From Oceanobacillus oncorhynchi (GTDB lineage Bacteria > Bacillota > Bacilli > Bacillales > Amphibacillaceae): a stretch of DNA of 64,000 nucleotides. The stretch's first letter is position 1, and the number at the start of each line of letters is the position of its first letter. The notes below the pieces were generated by a model. It did no database searches and had not been told where the DNA came from. It saw only the letters and a list, made by a program, of their open reading frames with translations. Positions 46,540 through 54,828 of this stretch are shown here, in pieces. Where the stretch lies: assembly GCF_000821065.1 (NCBI RefSeq), contig NZ_CDGG01000001.1:3348001-3412000 (forward strand), given 5' to 3'. The position numbers and the translations under genes are program-made.

Positions 46540-47298
46540 ATGATGTTGGGTGCACAGGAAGTTTATTTATACGTATCAAAAGGGAAGAGTTTTTTAGCTC
46601 TTATTCTCTCTCTTACTTATTTTATACTGGGAATGGCGGTATGTATCTATTCTTTTAAGGAAGGGAATACGGTAGATGGTTATATTTTTACTATCCTTCC
46701 CTTGATTTTTGGGGGTTCCACACTTCTTGCGATTAAAATGCTTGTTGATTTAAAACCGTATCTCACGCTGACAAAGGATATGTTTATTATCAAACATCCA
46801 TTAAAACGTGCGATTTTTATTCAATGGCAGGATATTAAAAGGTATCAAATATATAAACATCAATTTACCAGTTCGATAGAAATTTATTTAGCGGATAAAG
46901 AAGAATATAAAGCATTTCGAAAACGTTTAGTTGCAGGAAAGCTATTAGCCAAGCGTTTACAAATAGACGAGATTCCTCATATTATAAAAGTAAATTTTTT
47001 ATTAAGCTTAATCAAGCGGAAGGATAGAGCAAAACTGCTGAAGGAACTGGACAGACGTACGTTTGGAGCAGTAACAGATGAGCGTATGTTTGAAATAGCA
47101 GAGCACAGACAGCTGTTTGGAATAACGGCATCAGATACGGTGCCGTCGAAGATGCTTTCTTATCAAGTGGAAAAAGAAGCAATGAAAGTAGAACAACCTA
47201 GTAAAATAAAACGGAAATCCTTCTTGAAAATTATAGCAGTCAGCCTAGTAATAACGATTGTTATAGTCTTTCTTTTATATCAAATAATCGGGAAATGA
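46540..47298 (+). CDS. DUF5381-like membrane protein
   Basis: A 252-aa protein with two hydrophobic segments near the N-terminus (about 17-40 and 48-66), a long cytosolic-type middle (PYLTLTKDMFIIKHPLKRAIF, a PH-like fold in related families) and one C-terminal helix (FLKIIAVSLVITIVIVFLLY). CGGAGG lies just before two adjacent ATGs, 46540 and 46543; the second has better spacing. Function unknown. A decayed copy of its first 20 codons lies 0.9 kb downstream, so the gene was once duplicated. Confidence 0.7.
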   Translation: MMLGAQEVYLYVSKGKSFLALILSLTYFILGMAVCIYSFKEGNTVDGYIFTILPLIFGGSTLLAIKMLVDLKPYLTLTKDMFIIKHPLKRAIFIQWQDIKRYQIYKHQFTSSIEIYLADKEEYKAFRKRLVAGKLLAKRLQIDEIPHIIKVNFLLSLIKRKDRAKLLKELDRRTFGAVTDERMFEIAEHRQLFGITASDTVPSKMLSYQVEKEAMKVEQPSKIKRKSFLKIIAVSLVITIVIVFLLYQIIGK

Positions 47299-47407
47299 AT
47301 TGTCGTTGATTTTAGCATTTTGCTTATATTTTAAAGACTATAAAAAATGAGCGTGTTCGGTTGCGATCTTGTCATAGATATACATATACAGGAATAGGAT
47401 AAAACTA

Positions 47408-47466
47408 ATTTGGAAGTTATGACGATGGGTACATAGGAAGTCTATCTTTATCCTCAAAAGAGAATG
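47408..47466 (+). pseudogene. Relic of a paralogue of the upstream membrane protein gene
   Basis: About 58 bases match the ribosome site and first codons of the gene at 46540: GGAAG, ATG at 47419, then codons for M-T-M-G-T-stop-E-V-Y-L-Y against M-M-L-G-A-Q-E-V-Y-L-Y. The Gln codon CAG has become TAG, and similarity ends around 47466. The rest of 47299-47672 shows no other feature. Confidence 0.6.
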
Positions 47467-47672
47467 TATGAAAAAGATAACATTTGAACTGAAATGACGG
47501 ATGTTAGTTAAATACTATACTAATTATCTCTAAAAGGAAGAGTAGTTAAATACCTTTTACAAGAATTTCGATTTTAATAAAAAGATATTGTTGTTAATAA
47601 GGGAAATCAATATTAAACAAACTGCTCAGATTGGGAATTAAGTATAATTTAATTAAAAGCGGGGAGGACAAA

Positions 47673-48296
47673 ATGAGCAATATTATCTTGATACAGCATT
47701 GTCAATCGGAACATCATCTAAATAATATGTCGGGTGGTTGGACAGATACTCCTTTAACTGAAGCAGGAAAGGGTCAAGCGAAAAAAATTGGAGAAAAATT
47801 AAAAGAATTTGTGGAGAAAAATGCCTGTGTCTTGTATTCATCTGATCTATTAAGGGCGTTCCAAACAGCAGATATAGTTGGAGCAGAATTAAAATTAGAC
47901 GTTATTCAGGAAAAAGGATTACGTGAAATAAACAGTGGTGTTGCTGCAGGGAAAACAAAGGATTGGGCAAGAGCAAATAGAAATCCCAGAGCAAAAAGTG
48001 AATTTGATCTAGATTATCGGGAATTTCAAAGCGGTGAAACCTGGCGAGAATTTTATAGTCGGGTTTCCAATTGTATGGATAGGATATGTGAATTAGAAAA
48101 TGAGAAAAGCATTTTAATTGTTACACGCGGAGGAACATTAGGGTACATACTAGCCTGGTGGTTGAAATTTGAACCAGAGATGATTGTTAATGCATACTTT
48201 TCTTCATCAGCAGGTGGTGTAACTGTTTTAAGCCAAAATAGTTTTCAGCAGAATGTAGTGAATAAATTTAATGATACCTCCCATCTGGAATATTAA
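47673..48296 (+). CDS. Histidine phosphatase-fold protein with altered RHG motif
   Basis: A 207-aa phosphoglycerate-mutase-like protein. The usual RHG motif reads QHC in IILIQHCQSEHHLNN: the catalytic His is kept but Arg is Gln and Gly is Cys. The rest is standard: WTDTPLTEAGKGQAKKIGEKL, YSSDLLRAFQTADIVG, LREINSG and the second His region replaced by VTRGGTLGYIL, where family enzymes have HG. Reduced or changed activity is likely. ATG at 47673 follows GGGGAGGA. Base use is more AT-rich than its neighbours. Confidence 0.78.
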   Translation: MSNIILIQHCQSEHHLNNMSGGWTDTPLTEAGKGQAKKIGEKLKEFVEKNACVLYSSDLLRAFQTADIVGAELKLDVIQEKGLREINSGVAAGKTKDWARANRNPRAKSEFDLDYREFQSGETWREFYSRVSNCMDRICELENEKSILIVTRGGTLGYILAWWLKFEPEMIVNAYFSSSAGGVTVLSQNSFQQNVVNKFNDTSHLEY

Positions 48297-48346
48297 GAAA
48301 TCGGGCGTGATTGTGGAAAAAAGTAAAGAAGAGAAGGATATTATAC

Positions 48347-48412
48347 ATGACTAATATGTTTATCTTCTTATTTTTTACGGTTGGAGTCTTGATAATAAAA
48401 GAAATAACTTAA
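48347..48412 (+). CDS. Possible 21-aa hydrophobic peptide
   Basis: A short ORF (MTNMFIFLFFTVGVLIIKEIT) with GAGAAGGA about 10 bases upstream, forming one membrane helix. It lies 50 bases after the phosphatase-like gene. Nothing else in 48297-48550 is recognised. It may be a real small membrane peptide or chance. Confidence 0.3.
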   Translation: MTNMFIFLFFTVGVLIIKEIT

Positions 48413-48550
48413 TATCACCGCAAATTATATTCGATTAAAAAAGGAATCCATTATTTAAATGAACGCAGTGGGAAGAGTAATATGATTAACTAGTCGATGT
48501 GATGTAAGGCTGTCATTAGCAGGGTTTCCGGATATTTATATCAGGATAAT

Positions 48551-48583
48551 AAAACTGCCGCCCATGGTCAAGGCGACAGTTTT
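48551..48583. terminator. Terminator of dat
   Basis: AAAACTGCCGCC (48551-48562) pairs with GGCGACAGTTTT (48572-48583), one mismatch. On the minus strand it is followed by ATTAT; it can also stop + transcripts. Confidence 0.75.
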
Positions 48584-48585
48584 CA

Positions 48586-49458
48586 TTACACATTTTTAAT
48601 TAACTTATCAGTAATTTTAGCATCCTGTTCATACGCTCTTTGCAAGGTACGGGTAATTTTCCCGGGTTCACCATTTCCGACAACTACATTGTCGAGCTGA
48701 ATAACAGGCAGTACCTCTGATGTACTGCTGGATAAAAACATTTCATCTGCATGCTGGATATCTTCAATTTGGAAAGCCTCTTCAATCAGCGGAATATTTT
48801 CAGCTTTTAAAAAGCGCTCCACTGCCATTCGTACACATCCATGTAAAATATTATTAGTAGCTGGATGCGTGTATACTTTTCCGTCTTTTACGAGATAGAT
48901 ATTGGAAGAGCTGCATTCTGTTACCACGCCATCTCGATGCAGAATGGCTTCATAGCAATTATTTTCTTTTGCTGTCTGCTTTGCTAAAACGTTTGGCAGC
49001 AGATTTAAGCTTTTGATATAACAGTTTTCCCATCGGACATCACGCTGTGAGATGGTCTTTACCCCGTTCTCCAGAATCTTTTCATTTCTGGGCAGATCCT
49101 GAAGGTAAGCATAGATATTAGGTGTGACTTCATATGGAAAGGCATGATCCCGGGGAGCTGAGCCGCGTGTGATTTGCATATACACCTTTCCATCATTTTT
49201 CATATTATTTTTTTCCATTAATTGATGTAATAGGTCTGTCATCTTTTCTTTATGATAAGGGATCTTGATTTTGATGGCTTCGGCAGAACGGTACAGGCGA
49301 TCCACATGTTCTTTCAGGAGATAATACTCTCCTTTATAAATCCGAATCACTTCATAAACGCCATCGCCAAACTGTAATCCTCTTTCTTCAAATGGGTAGC
49401 TGAGACTATCCTTATCTACAAATTCCGATTGGGTAAGAATGGTTGAATATACTGACAT
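48586..49458 (-). CDS. dat: D-amino acid transaminase
   Basis: A 290-aa class IV PLP enzyme exchanging amino groups between D-alanine, D-glutamate and keto acids; it supplies D-Glu/D-Ala for cell wall. Seen: PFEERGLQFGDGVYEVIR, PLP-lysine in CYIKSLNLLPNVLAKQ (about residue 145), TECSSSNIYLV and SSSTSEVLPV. ATG at 49458 is chosen for GAGAGGAG upstream. It is monocistronic and divergent from the tRNA-Gly gene. Confidence 0.9.
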   Translation of the reverse strand: MSVYSTILTQSEFVDKDSLSYPFEERGLQFGDGVYEVIRIYKGEYYLLKEHVDRLYRSAEAIKIKIPYHKEKMTDLLHQLMEKNNMKNDGKVYMQITRGSAPRDHAFPYEVTPNIYAYLQDLPRNEKILENGVKTISQRDVRWENCYIKSLNLLPNVLAKQTAKENNCYEAILHRDGVVTECSSSNIYLVKDGKVYTHPATNNILHGCVRMAVERFLKAENIPLIEEAFQIEDIQHADEMFLSSSTSEVLPVIQLDNVVVGNGEPGKITRTLQRAYEQDAKITDKLIKNV

Positions 49459-49647
49459 TTTAAAATTCTCCTCTCCGTGAAGCATAATAATAGTTTATTA
49501 CGCGACCAGACGAATGTAAACAGATTATACGAGAAACATTTGGGCATTATAGAAGTATATGCACTGGTATTATAAATTATTCTTAGGTATATTTTCATTA
49601 AATATTAATTTTCGGTTAAGTTTTCATGAAAAAAATTAAATTTATTG

Positions 49648-49676
49648 TTGATTTTTATCGAATACGTTGCTATAAT
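49648..49676 (+). promoter_or_regulatory. Promoter of the tRNA-Gly gene
   Basis: TTGATT at 49648-49653, 17-base spacer, extended -10 TGCTATAAT ending at 49676. It lies 33 bases before the tRNA. Confidence 0.75.
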
Positions 49677-49708
49677 AAATTTTGTCGTTGAAAACAACTA
49701 TAAATCAT

Positions 49709-49782
49709 GCGGGTGTAGTTTAGTGGTAAAACCTCAGCCTTCCAAGCTGATGATGAGGGTTCGATTCCCTTCACCCGCTCCA
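49709..49782 (+). tRNA. tRNA-Gly (anticodon TCC)
   Basis: 74 bases including an encoded CCA. Acceptor GCGGGTG pairs with CACCCGC, discriminator T, T-arm GAGGGTTCGATTCCCTT, and anticodon arm CAGCCTTCCAAGCTG with TCC. A terminator follows directly. Confidence 0.96.
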
Positions 49783-49794
49783 TACATATGTGAT

Positions 49795-49840
49795 AACGCA
49801 GTGTTTCGTACTTAGTCTACGAAGTGTTGCGTTTTTATTT
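49795..49840 (+). terminator. tRNA-Gly terminator
   Basis: A 16-bp stem (49795-49810 with 49818-49833) containing four consecutive G-U pairs, followed by TTTATTTTG. Confidence 0.8.
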
Positions 49841-49923
49841 TGTAAAATATTTGTTTCCTCACCTATAAGAGGAAGTTCAAAAAATCCAATAAAAATGACA
49901 CGTCGGGAAAAGGATCTTCTACT

Positions 49924-50125
49924 AAGAACGCCCACGTCGTGTGGGCAGCGCAGAAGCCACCGCATCCTGCGGAAGTGCGTTGACAAGCTATTTCCAATGG
50001 GACTGCGATTACTCGCCCCACCAAAACCGTTACTCACGTATTATAAAACAAAGAGGAACTTCTGTTAAAACCGTCCACGTCCTGTGGACAACACAGAAGT
50101 CACCACATCCTGTGGAAGTCCGTTT
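49924..50125 (+). repeat. Two-copy hairpin repeat with compensatory changes
   Basis: Copies at 49924-49981 and 50068-50125 match at 47 of 58 positions without gaps. Each holds two hairpins: GCCCAC/GTGGGC and CCGCA/TGCGG in the first, GTCCAC/GTGGAC and CCACA/TGTGG in the second. Two stem pairs changed on both sides. Short frames across it change in quality and lack ribosome sites, so it is not coding. A related fragment lies at 59610. Confidence 0.7.
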
Positions 50126-50237
50126 GGAAATAGCTCGTCGCCTTGAACTTCTTGGTCCTATTTACCGGACTTTTTGAACTTGCACTTTAAGTATAGTACC
50201 CTGTTTATAAAGAATAAAGCAGAATGGAGGAGCCAGG

Positions 50238-51938
50238 ATGAAGCGTCTTGAAAATAATTTATTACAAATTGACCGAAAAAGCTACAAAGCATATAAACAA
50301 ATTGCGGGAAGCTACACGTATCCGAGGTATACACTTTATATCGACTATGTTCAAGGAGACCCATTTGCCAGCCCTTCTAAAATAAGAATCGGGATTCCAG
50401 AGAAGGAACGGCATATAGCTGCTGAGTGGCTGGAAACAAAATCTCGACAGATAGCAGTAGAGGATGCGTTTGCGAGAGTGATTGATAAAGCAGTGTATCA
50501 AAATAAAACATTTATTAAAGGTTCTGGCAAAAGCGGCATGATTGCTTTTGATGGACCGGGCCAGGAGATATTAGAGCGGACAGCAGTACGTATTTCCGAG
50601 CAGGGATTAACGGTTTGTCTGTCTGCAGGTCTGCCGGCTAATGGACGATCCATTAATGGAAAGGAAGCAATCAAGTTATTCGATGAGGTAATTCCATCTA
50701 TCATCGAGCATTCTGTTTTTCATATTCAGGATAAAACGATTCAGCAGGCGGTTCAATTAGCTGATCAGCAAGAGGCCATATGGCAAGCAATGAAAGAAAA
50801 TAATTGGGTGAGCTTTATTGCCAATGGCTCTGTATTGCCAAGAAAAAGCGGCGTAAGTAATCTGCCTGCCAAAGGTGCGATTGCTTTTCAAAGTCCGCAG
50901 GAGGATGAGGTAGAATTAAAGCTTCCTCATGGCAAAACAATAACAGGAATGGCGGTCAAGCAGGGAGTCACCTTGATTACCGGAGGCGGTTATCACGGGA
51001 AGAGTACACTGCTTCAAGCGATCGAACGCGGCGTTTATCCTCATTGCGAGGGAGATGGCCGGGAATTTATCTGTACAGACCCGAGTGCTGTCAAAATTCG
51101 GGCAGAAGATGGAAGGGAAATCTCATCGGTGAATATTTCTCCATTTATTTCTAACCTTCCGCATGGAAAAGATACAACTGCTTTTTCAACAAGTAATGCA
51201 AGCGGAAGTACTTCTCAGGCGGCAAACGTGATGGAAGCTTTAGAGATTGGAGCAGACACCCTGCTGATTGACGAGGATACCAGCGCAACCAATTTTATGA
51301 TTCGCGACAGCCGCATGCAAAAACTGATTGATCATAAAAATGAACCAATCACCCCATTTATACACCGTATCAGACAATTAGTCGATGAAGCAGATAAATC
51401 AGTTATTTTAGTAACTGGCGGCTCAGGAGAATATTTTGCCGTGGCAGATACGGTTATTCTTATGGAGGAATATAAGCCAAAGAATGTCACACAAAGAGCA
51501 CAGGAAATTATAAAAGAAGATCCTATTGCCGATAGTAAGGTAGAGCAGACGAATTTCAAGAACGTAGAAAAGCGGCATCTGTCTGCTTCTACATTTCCGA
51601 AGCAGACAGATAAAAGGTTTAAAATCCAGGCTAAAGGCCAATTTCAAATTCTATTTGGAAAAGAACCCATTTCTTTTGCTTATACGGAACAGCTGGTAGA
51701 TGCTTCGCAAACAAGAATGATTGCAGAGATTATCCAATATCTTTACCGGAATGAAAAGAAGCATTTTTCTTCGTTTGCAGCATTGATCGATCAGATTGAT
51801 AAAAAAATGGATCAAGGATTGGAAACTTTGACGAAAAGCAACGGGAAACATCCAGGAGATTTAGCCAGACCAAGGAAAAATGAAATTGCTGCGGTATTGA
51901 ACCGGATGCGAAGAGCAAGATTTTTCATGGATGCATAA
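50238..51938 (+). CDS. COG3044 ABC-class ATPase of unknown function
   Basis: A 566-aa cytosolic protein of the ABC-ATPase (COG3044, PF09818) family. A family-specific N-terminal part (1-240) precedes the nucleotide site: Walker A GGGYHGKST at about residues 250-258, signature-like ASGSTSQAANVMEALE, Walker B DTLLIDEDTSATNFM and a following LVTGGSGEYFAVAD block. No membrane helices are seen, so it is not a transporter. The C-terminal 120 residues are helical and basic. GGAGGAGCC precedes the ATG. It lies after tRNA-Gly; role in RNA or DNA work is only a guess. Confidence 0.8.
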   Translation: MKRLENNLLQIDRKSYKAYKQIAGSYTYPRYTLYIDYVQGDPFASPSKIRIGIPEKERHIAAEWLETKSRQIAVEDAFARVIDKAVYQNKTFIKGSGKSGMIAFDGPGQEILERTAVRISEQGLTVCLSAGLPANGRSINGKEAIKLFDEVIPSIIEHSVFHIQDKTIQQAVQLADQQEAIWQAMKENNWVSFIANGSVLPRKSGVSNLPAKGAIAFQSPQEDEVELKLPHGKTITGMAVKQGVTLITGGGYHGKSTLLQAIERGVYPHCEGDGREFICTDPSAVKIRAEDGREISSVNISPFISNLPHGKDTTAFSTSNASGSTSQAANVMEALEIGADTLLIDEDTSATNFMIRDSRMQKLIDHKNEPITPFIHRIRQLVDEADKSVILVTGGSGEYFAVADTVILMEEYKPKNVTQRAQEIIKEDPIADSKVEQTNFKNVEKRHLSASTFPKQTDKRFKIQAKGQFQILFGKEPISFAYTEQLVDASQTRMIAEIIQYLYRNEKKHFSSFAALIDQIDKKMDQGLETLTKSNGKHPGDLARPRKNEIAAVLNRMRRARFFMDA

Positions 51939-52004
51939 CTGAAATCCCGGTCCGGATGTTTAAAGCGAGTTCATCAGGATAAAAAATAATAGAAGGGAGG
52001 CGGT

Positions 52005-53144
52005 ATGGTGAAAGTAGAAGAGCTGAAAAAGGATATCCAGGCCTACGCGAAAACAATCGGTATCGATAAAATTGGTTTTGCAACGGCTGATATTTTTACA
52101 GAAATGAAAGAACGGTTAAGACGTCAGCAAGAACTAAAATACCAATCTGGTTTTGAAAAAGGGAGTATTGAGGAAAGAACGGAGCCCAGGCGGTTACTGC
52201 CGGAAGCGAAGTCTATCATCTCCATTGCCGTCGCCTATCCTTCGAGAATGGAAACAACACCGAGAGGGACAAAAGGAGACAGACGCGGCATTTTTGCCCG
52301 TGCTTCATGGGGGATTGACTACCATGTTGCCTTGCGGGAACGGCTGGATAAGCTGGGAGAGTATATAAAAGATAAAGTGCCGGATGCTGTTATCAAGTCA
52401 ATGGTAGATACTGGGGAATTAAGCGACCGGGCTGTAGCTGAACGAGCCGGCATTGGCTTCAGCGGAAAAAATACCTCCATTATTACCAAGGAATATGGCT
52501 CGTTTGTTTATCTGGGAGAAATGCTGACTAATATTCCGTTTATCCCTGACTCGCCGGTAGAGGACGGCTGTGGTGATTGTACAATTTGTTTAGATGCCTG
52601 TCCTACAGGTGCTATTGTACAAGGAGGACAATTGAATGCGCAGCGCTGTATTGCGTTTTTAACCCAGACAAAGGATTTTCTGCCGGAGGAATTCCGTAAT
52701 AAGATAGGAAATCGTTTATACGGATGTGATACGTGTCAGCAGGTATGTCCCTGGAACCGGGATAAAGATTCTCATTTCCACCAGGAATTAGAGCCAGAGC
52801 CAGAATTGGTTAAACCAAGACTTAAACCAATGCTTCATTTATCAAATCGGGAGTTTAAAGAAAAGTTCGGGCATATGTCCGGCTTTTGGAGAGGGAAAAA
52901 GCCGATTCAGCGTAATGTTATTTTAGCGTTGGGCCATTATAAAGAAGCATCCGCGGAAACTGATTTAATAGCTGTTATGGAAAACGATCCGCGGCCGGTT
53001 ATTCGTGGTACTGCTGCCTGGTCATTAGGGAAGATAGGAACAGATGCTGCGAGAGAAGCGCTCTCTAAAGCCCTGGAAAAAGAGAATCATGAACAAGTAC
53101 AATTTGAAATGGAAAATGCGCTGTCGGCCATGACAGTAAAGTAG
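52005..53144 (+). CDS. queG: tRNA epoxyqueuosine(34) reductase
   Basis: A 379-aa cobalamin-dependent iron-sulfur enzyme for the last step of queuosine synthesis in tRNA. Two [4Fe-4S] motifs are visible, CGDCTICLDACPTGAI and YGCDTCQQVCPWN, plus MVDTGELSDRAVAERAGIGF. C-terminal HEAT-like repeats (about 305-375) bind tRNA and are typical of the longer Bacillus form. AAGGGAGG lies before ATG 52005; GTG 52008 is an alternative. It heads queG-yhbB-trmL, the same order as in B. subtilis. Confidence 0.93.
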   Translation: MVKVEELKKDIQAYAKTIGIDKIGFATADIFTEMKERLRRQQELKYQSGFEKGSIEERTEPRRLLPEAKSIISIAVAYPSRMETTPRGTKGDRRGIFARASWGIDYHVALRERLDKLGEYIKDKVPDAVIKSMVDTGELSDRAVAERAGIGFSGKNTSIITKEYGSFVYLGEMLTNIPFIPDSPVEDGCGDCTICLDACPTGAIVQGGQLNAQRCIAFLTQTKDFLPEEFRNKIGNRLYGCDTCQQVCPWNRDKDSHFHQELEPEPELVKPRLKPMLHLSNREFKEKFGHMSGFWRGKKPIQRNVILALGHYKEASAETDLIAVMENDPRPVIRGTAAWSLGKIGTDAAREALSKALEKENHEQVQFEMENALSAMTVK

Positions 53145-53186
53145 AAGAAATACTCACGGCCATTCCAGCGGTTTCTAAGACCTAAT

Positions 53187-53229
53187 TCGCCTCCTTTATG
53201 CATAAGCTGTGATGAGGAGGCGATTTTTT
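53187..53229 (+). terminator. Hairpin after queG that contains the next gene's ribosome site
   Basis: TCGCCTCCT (53187-53195) pairs perfectly with AGGAGGCGA (53215-53223), followed by T6 up to the ATG at 53230. The 3' arm is also the Shine-Dalgarno of the amidase gene. Confidence 0.7.
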
Positions 53230-54084
53230 ATGGGCGATATTACAACATATTGGCAGCAATTTTTCGAGGGCAGCAAGGAGGGCCAAGATTGGTGGCGTAA
53301 GAAGCAGAGACTTTGTAAGAAGCGAAAGGCGCAAATTGTGAAGATAAAAGGAAAAGGCCTCGTCTTCAGCAAACAGTCCTATGACACAACCAGAAGCACG
53401 CGATATGCGGTACACTTGGTATATTTAATGAAGCAGGGCGATTTTTTTTATACGGAAGAGCAGGTCGTCCCTTATCAGCTTGTGAAACAATCGGATAGAG
53501 AAATCAGACATCAATCGATTGAAAAGCCTCCAGCGGAAAACGGCAGTAATCAGCCCCCTGTATTAAAACAAGGAAACCTCAAGGATAATAATCGTGAAAT
53601 AGAATATAACCGGCTGGGAGCAGTGAAATATGCAGAGCGCTGGTGGAACAGCTATAATCCGGAATATCGTCGCTTTGAAGATGATTGCACGAATTACATT
53701 TCCCAATGTCTGCGGGCGGGAGGAGGCCCGATGTGGGGGGAGCCGGTCCGGGAGCGGGGCTGGTGGTATGGAAAAGATTCTTGGAGCTTCAGCTGGTCTG
53801 TGGCGCATTCGTTCAGATGGTATTTAAGCGGTTCAGAACGCGGAATCAGGGGAATCGAGATGCAAACACCGGAAGAATTAAATCCCGGAGATGTGATTTG
53901 CTATGATTTTGAAGGCGACGGTACATGGAATCATACAACGATTGTAGTAGCTAAAGATGCTGATAATATGCCGCTTGTCAATGCGCATACCGATAACAGC
54001 CGCAACCGTTATTGGTCTTATGAGGACTCGGCTGCCTGGACTCCGGAAATTGAATATAAGTTTTTTCGGATTGAGATAAGTTAG
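53230..54084 (+). CDS. yhbB: Amidase-domain protein (YhbB-like, Amidase_6)
   Basis: A 284-aa protein with an N-terminal basic/aromatic part and a C-terminal Amidase_6 domain (about 130-284): likely catalytic cysteine in DDCTNYISQCLRAGG, His in DGTWNHTTIVV, and NAHTDNSRNRYW near the end. Related domains cut amide bonds, but no signal peptide is seen, so an extracellular cell-wall role is not supported. ATG at 53230 is chosen for the AGGAGG 9 bases upstream; the GTG at 53209 would place the site inside the ORF. The ribosome site lies in a hairpin. Confidence 0.83.
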   Translation: MGDITTYWQQFFEGSKEGQDWWRKKQRLCKKRKAQIVKIKGKGLVFSKQSYDTTRSTRYAVHLVYLMKQGDFFYTEEQVVPYQLVKQSDREIRHQSIEKPPAENGSNQPPVLKQGNLKDNNREIEYNRLGAVKYAERWWNSYNPEYRRFEDDCTNYISQCLRAGGGPMWGEPVRERGWWYGKDSWSFSWSVAHSFRWYLSGSERGIRGIEMQTPEELNPGDVICYDFEGDGTWNHTTIVVAKDADNMPLVNAHTDNSRNRYWSYEDSAAWTPEIEYKFFRIEIS

Positions 54085-54167
54085 TGTATAATTGATTTTG
54101 GGATAGAAAGAAGAGAACCAGCTTTTAGGGATATCCACTTTTAGAATTTGCAATTGAAGGAGAATGA

Positions 54168-54644
54168 ATGGTGAGTTTGCATGTAGTATTATTTGAACCA
54201 GAAATCCCGGCAAATACGGGGAATATCGGGAGAACATGTTTAGCGACCGGGACGACGTTACACCTTATCCGTCCGCTTGGCTTTTCAACAGACAGTAAAA
54301 TGGTGCGTCGCGCCGGTTTGGATTACTGGGAGCATGTTGATGTTAAAGAATATGATTCCATCGATGAATTATATCAAACCTATCCGGCAGGGAGCTTTTA
54401 CTATATAGAGAACTTTGGAACCAAATATTATACTGATTTTGATTTTTCCTCCGTGGAGCTGGATCAATTTTTTGTATTTGGAAAAGAGTCTACAGGGATC
54501 CCGCGGGAACTGCTGACAGATAAAGAAGATAAATGCCTGCGAATTCATATGAATGACGAGGTTCGTTCATTAAATCTGTCCAATACAGCTTCCATTATTA
54601 TCTATGAAGCGTTAAGACAGCAGGGGTTTCCTGATTTACATTAA
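54168..54644 (+). CDS. trmL: tRNA (cytidine/uridine(34)-2'-O)-methyltransferase
   Basis: A 158-aa SPOUT methyltransferase that methylates the ribose of wobble base 34 in tRNA-Leu. Knot-fold marks: FEPEIPANTGNIGRTC, VFGKESTGIPRELL, and RSLNLSNTASIIIYEALRQ. Minimal family size, acting as a dimer. AAGGAGAATGA precedes the ATG. Third gene of queG-yhbB-trmL; the two tRNA wobble enzymes suggest a shared role. Confidence 0.93.
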   Translation: MVSLHVVLFEPEIPANTGNIGRTCLATGTTLHLIRPLGFSTDSKMVRRAGLDYWEHVDVKEYDSIDELYQTYPAGSFYYIENFGTKYYTDFDFSSVELDQFFVFGKESTGIPRELLTDKEDKCLRIHMNDEVRSLNLSNTASIIIYEALRQQGFPDLH

Positions 54645-54680
54645 AAAAGATGTCTCCGCAAAATGGAGGCATCTTTTTTT
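54644..54680 (+). terminator. trmL terminator
   Basis: AAAAAAGATG(T)CTCC pairs with GGAG(G)CATCTTTTTTT, loop GCAAAAT. Confidence 0.88.
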
Positions 54681-54720
54681 GATTGTACATAAAGTGATTT
54701 CTATAAAGTTATTTTAAATC

Positions 54721-54828
54721 TTAAGTACGCTGATCTTCTTTTGGTACTCCCGGTTTTGCTTCGTAGCCAGCTGAAAAACAGGAAACAATAAATGTAACAG
54801 CAACTCCTAAAATCAATGCTAATTTCAT
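54721..54828 (-). CDS. 35-aa membrane or exported peptide
   Basis: An ORF with a very strong ribosome site (AAAGGAGGAATCTT) 3 bases or so before ATC-ATG. Residues 1-18 (MKLALILGVAVTFIVSCF) form a hydrophobic helix, followed by the polar tail SAGYEAKPGVPKEDQRT. The VSC resembles a weak lipobox but is not convincing. No family recognised. It is convergent with trmL. Confidence 0.5.
   Translation of the reverse strand: MKLALILGVAVTFIVSCFSAGYEAKPGVPKEDQRT

Noticed and set aside
49785-50177. Short overlapping ORFs on both strands (60-92 codons) after tRNA-Gly
   Set aside because: They run across the hairpin repeat, lack ribosome sites and do not resemble each other between repeat copies.
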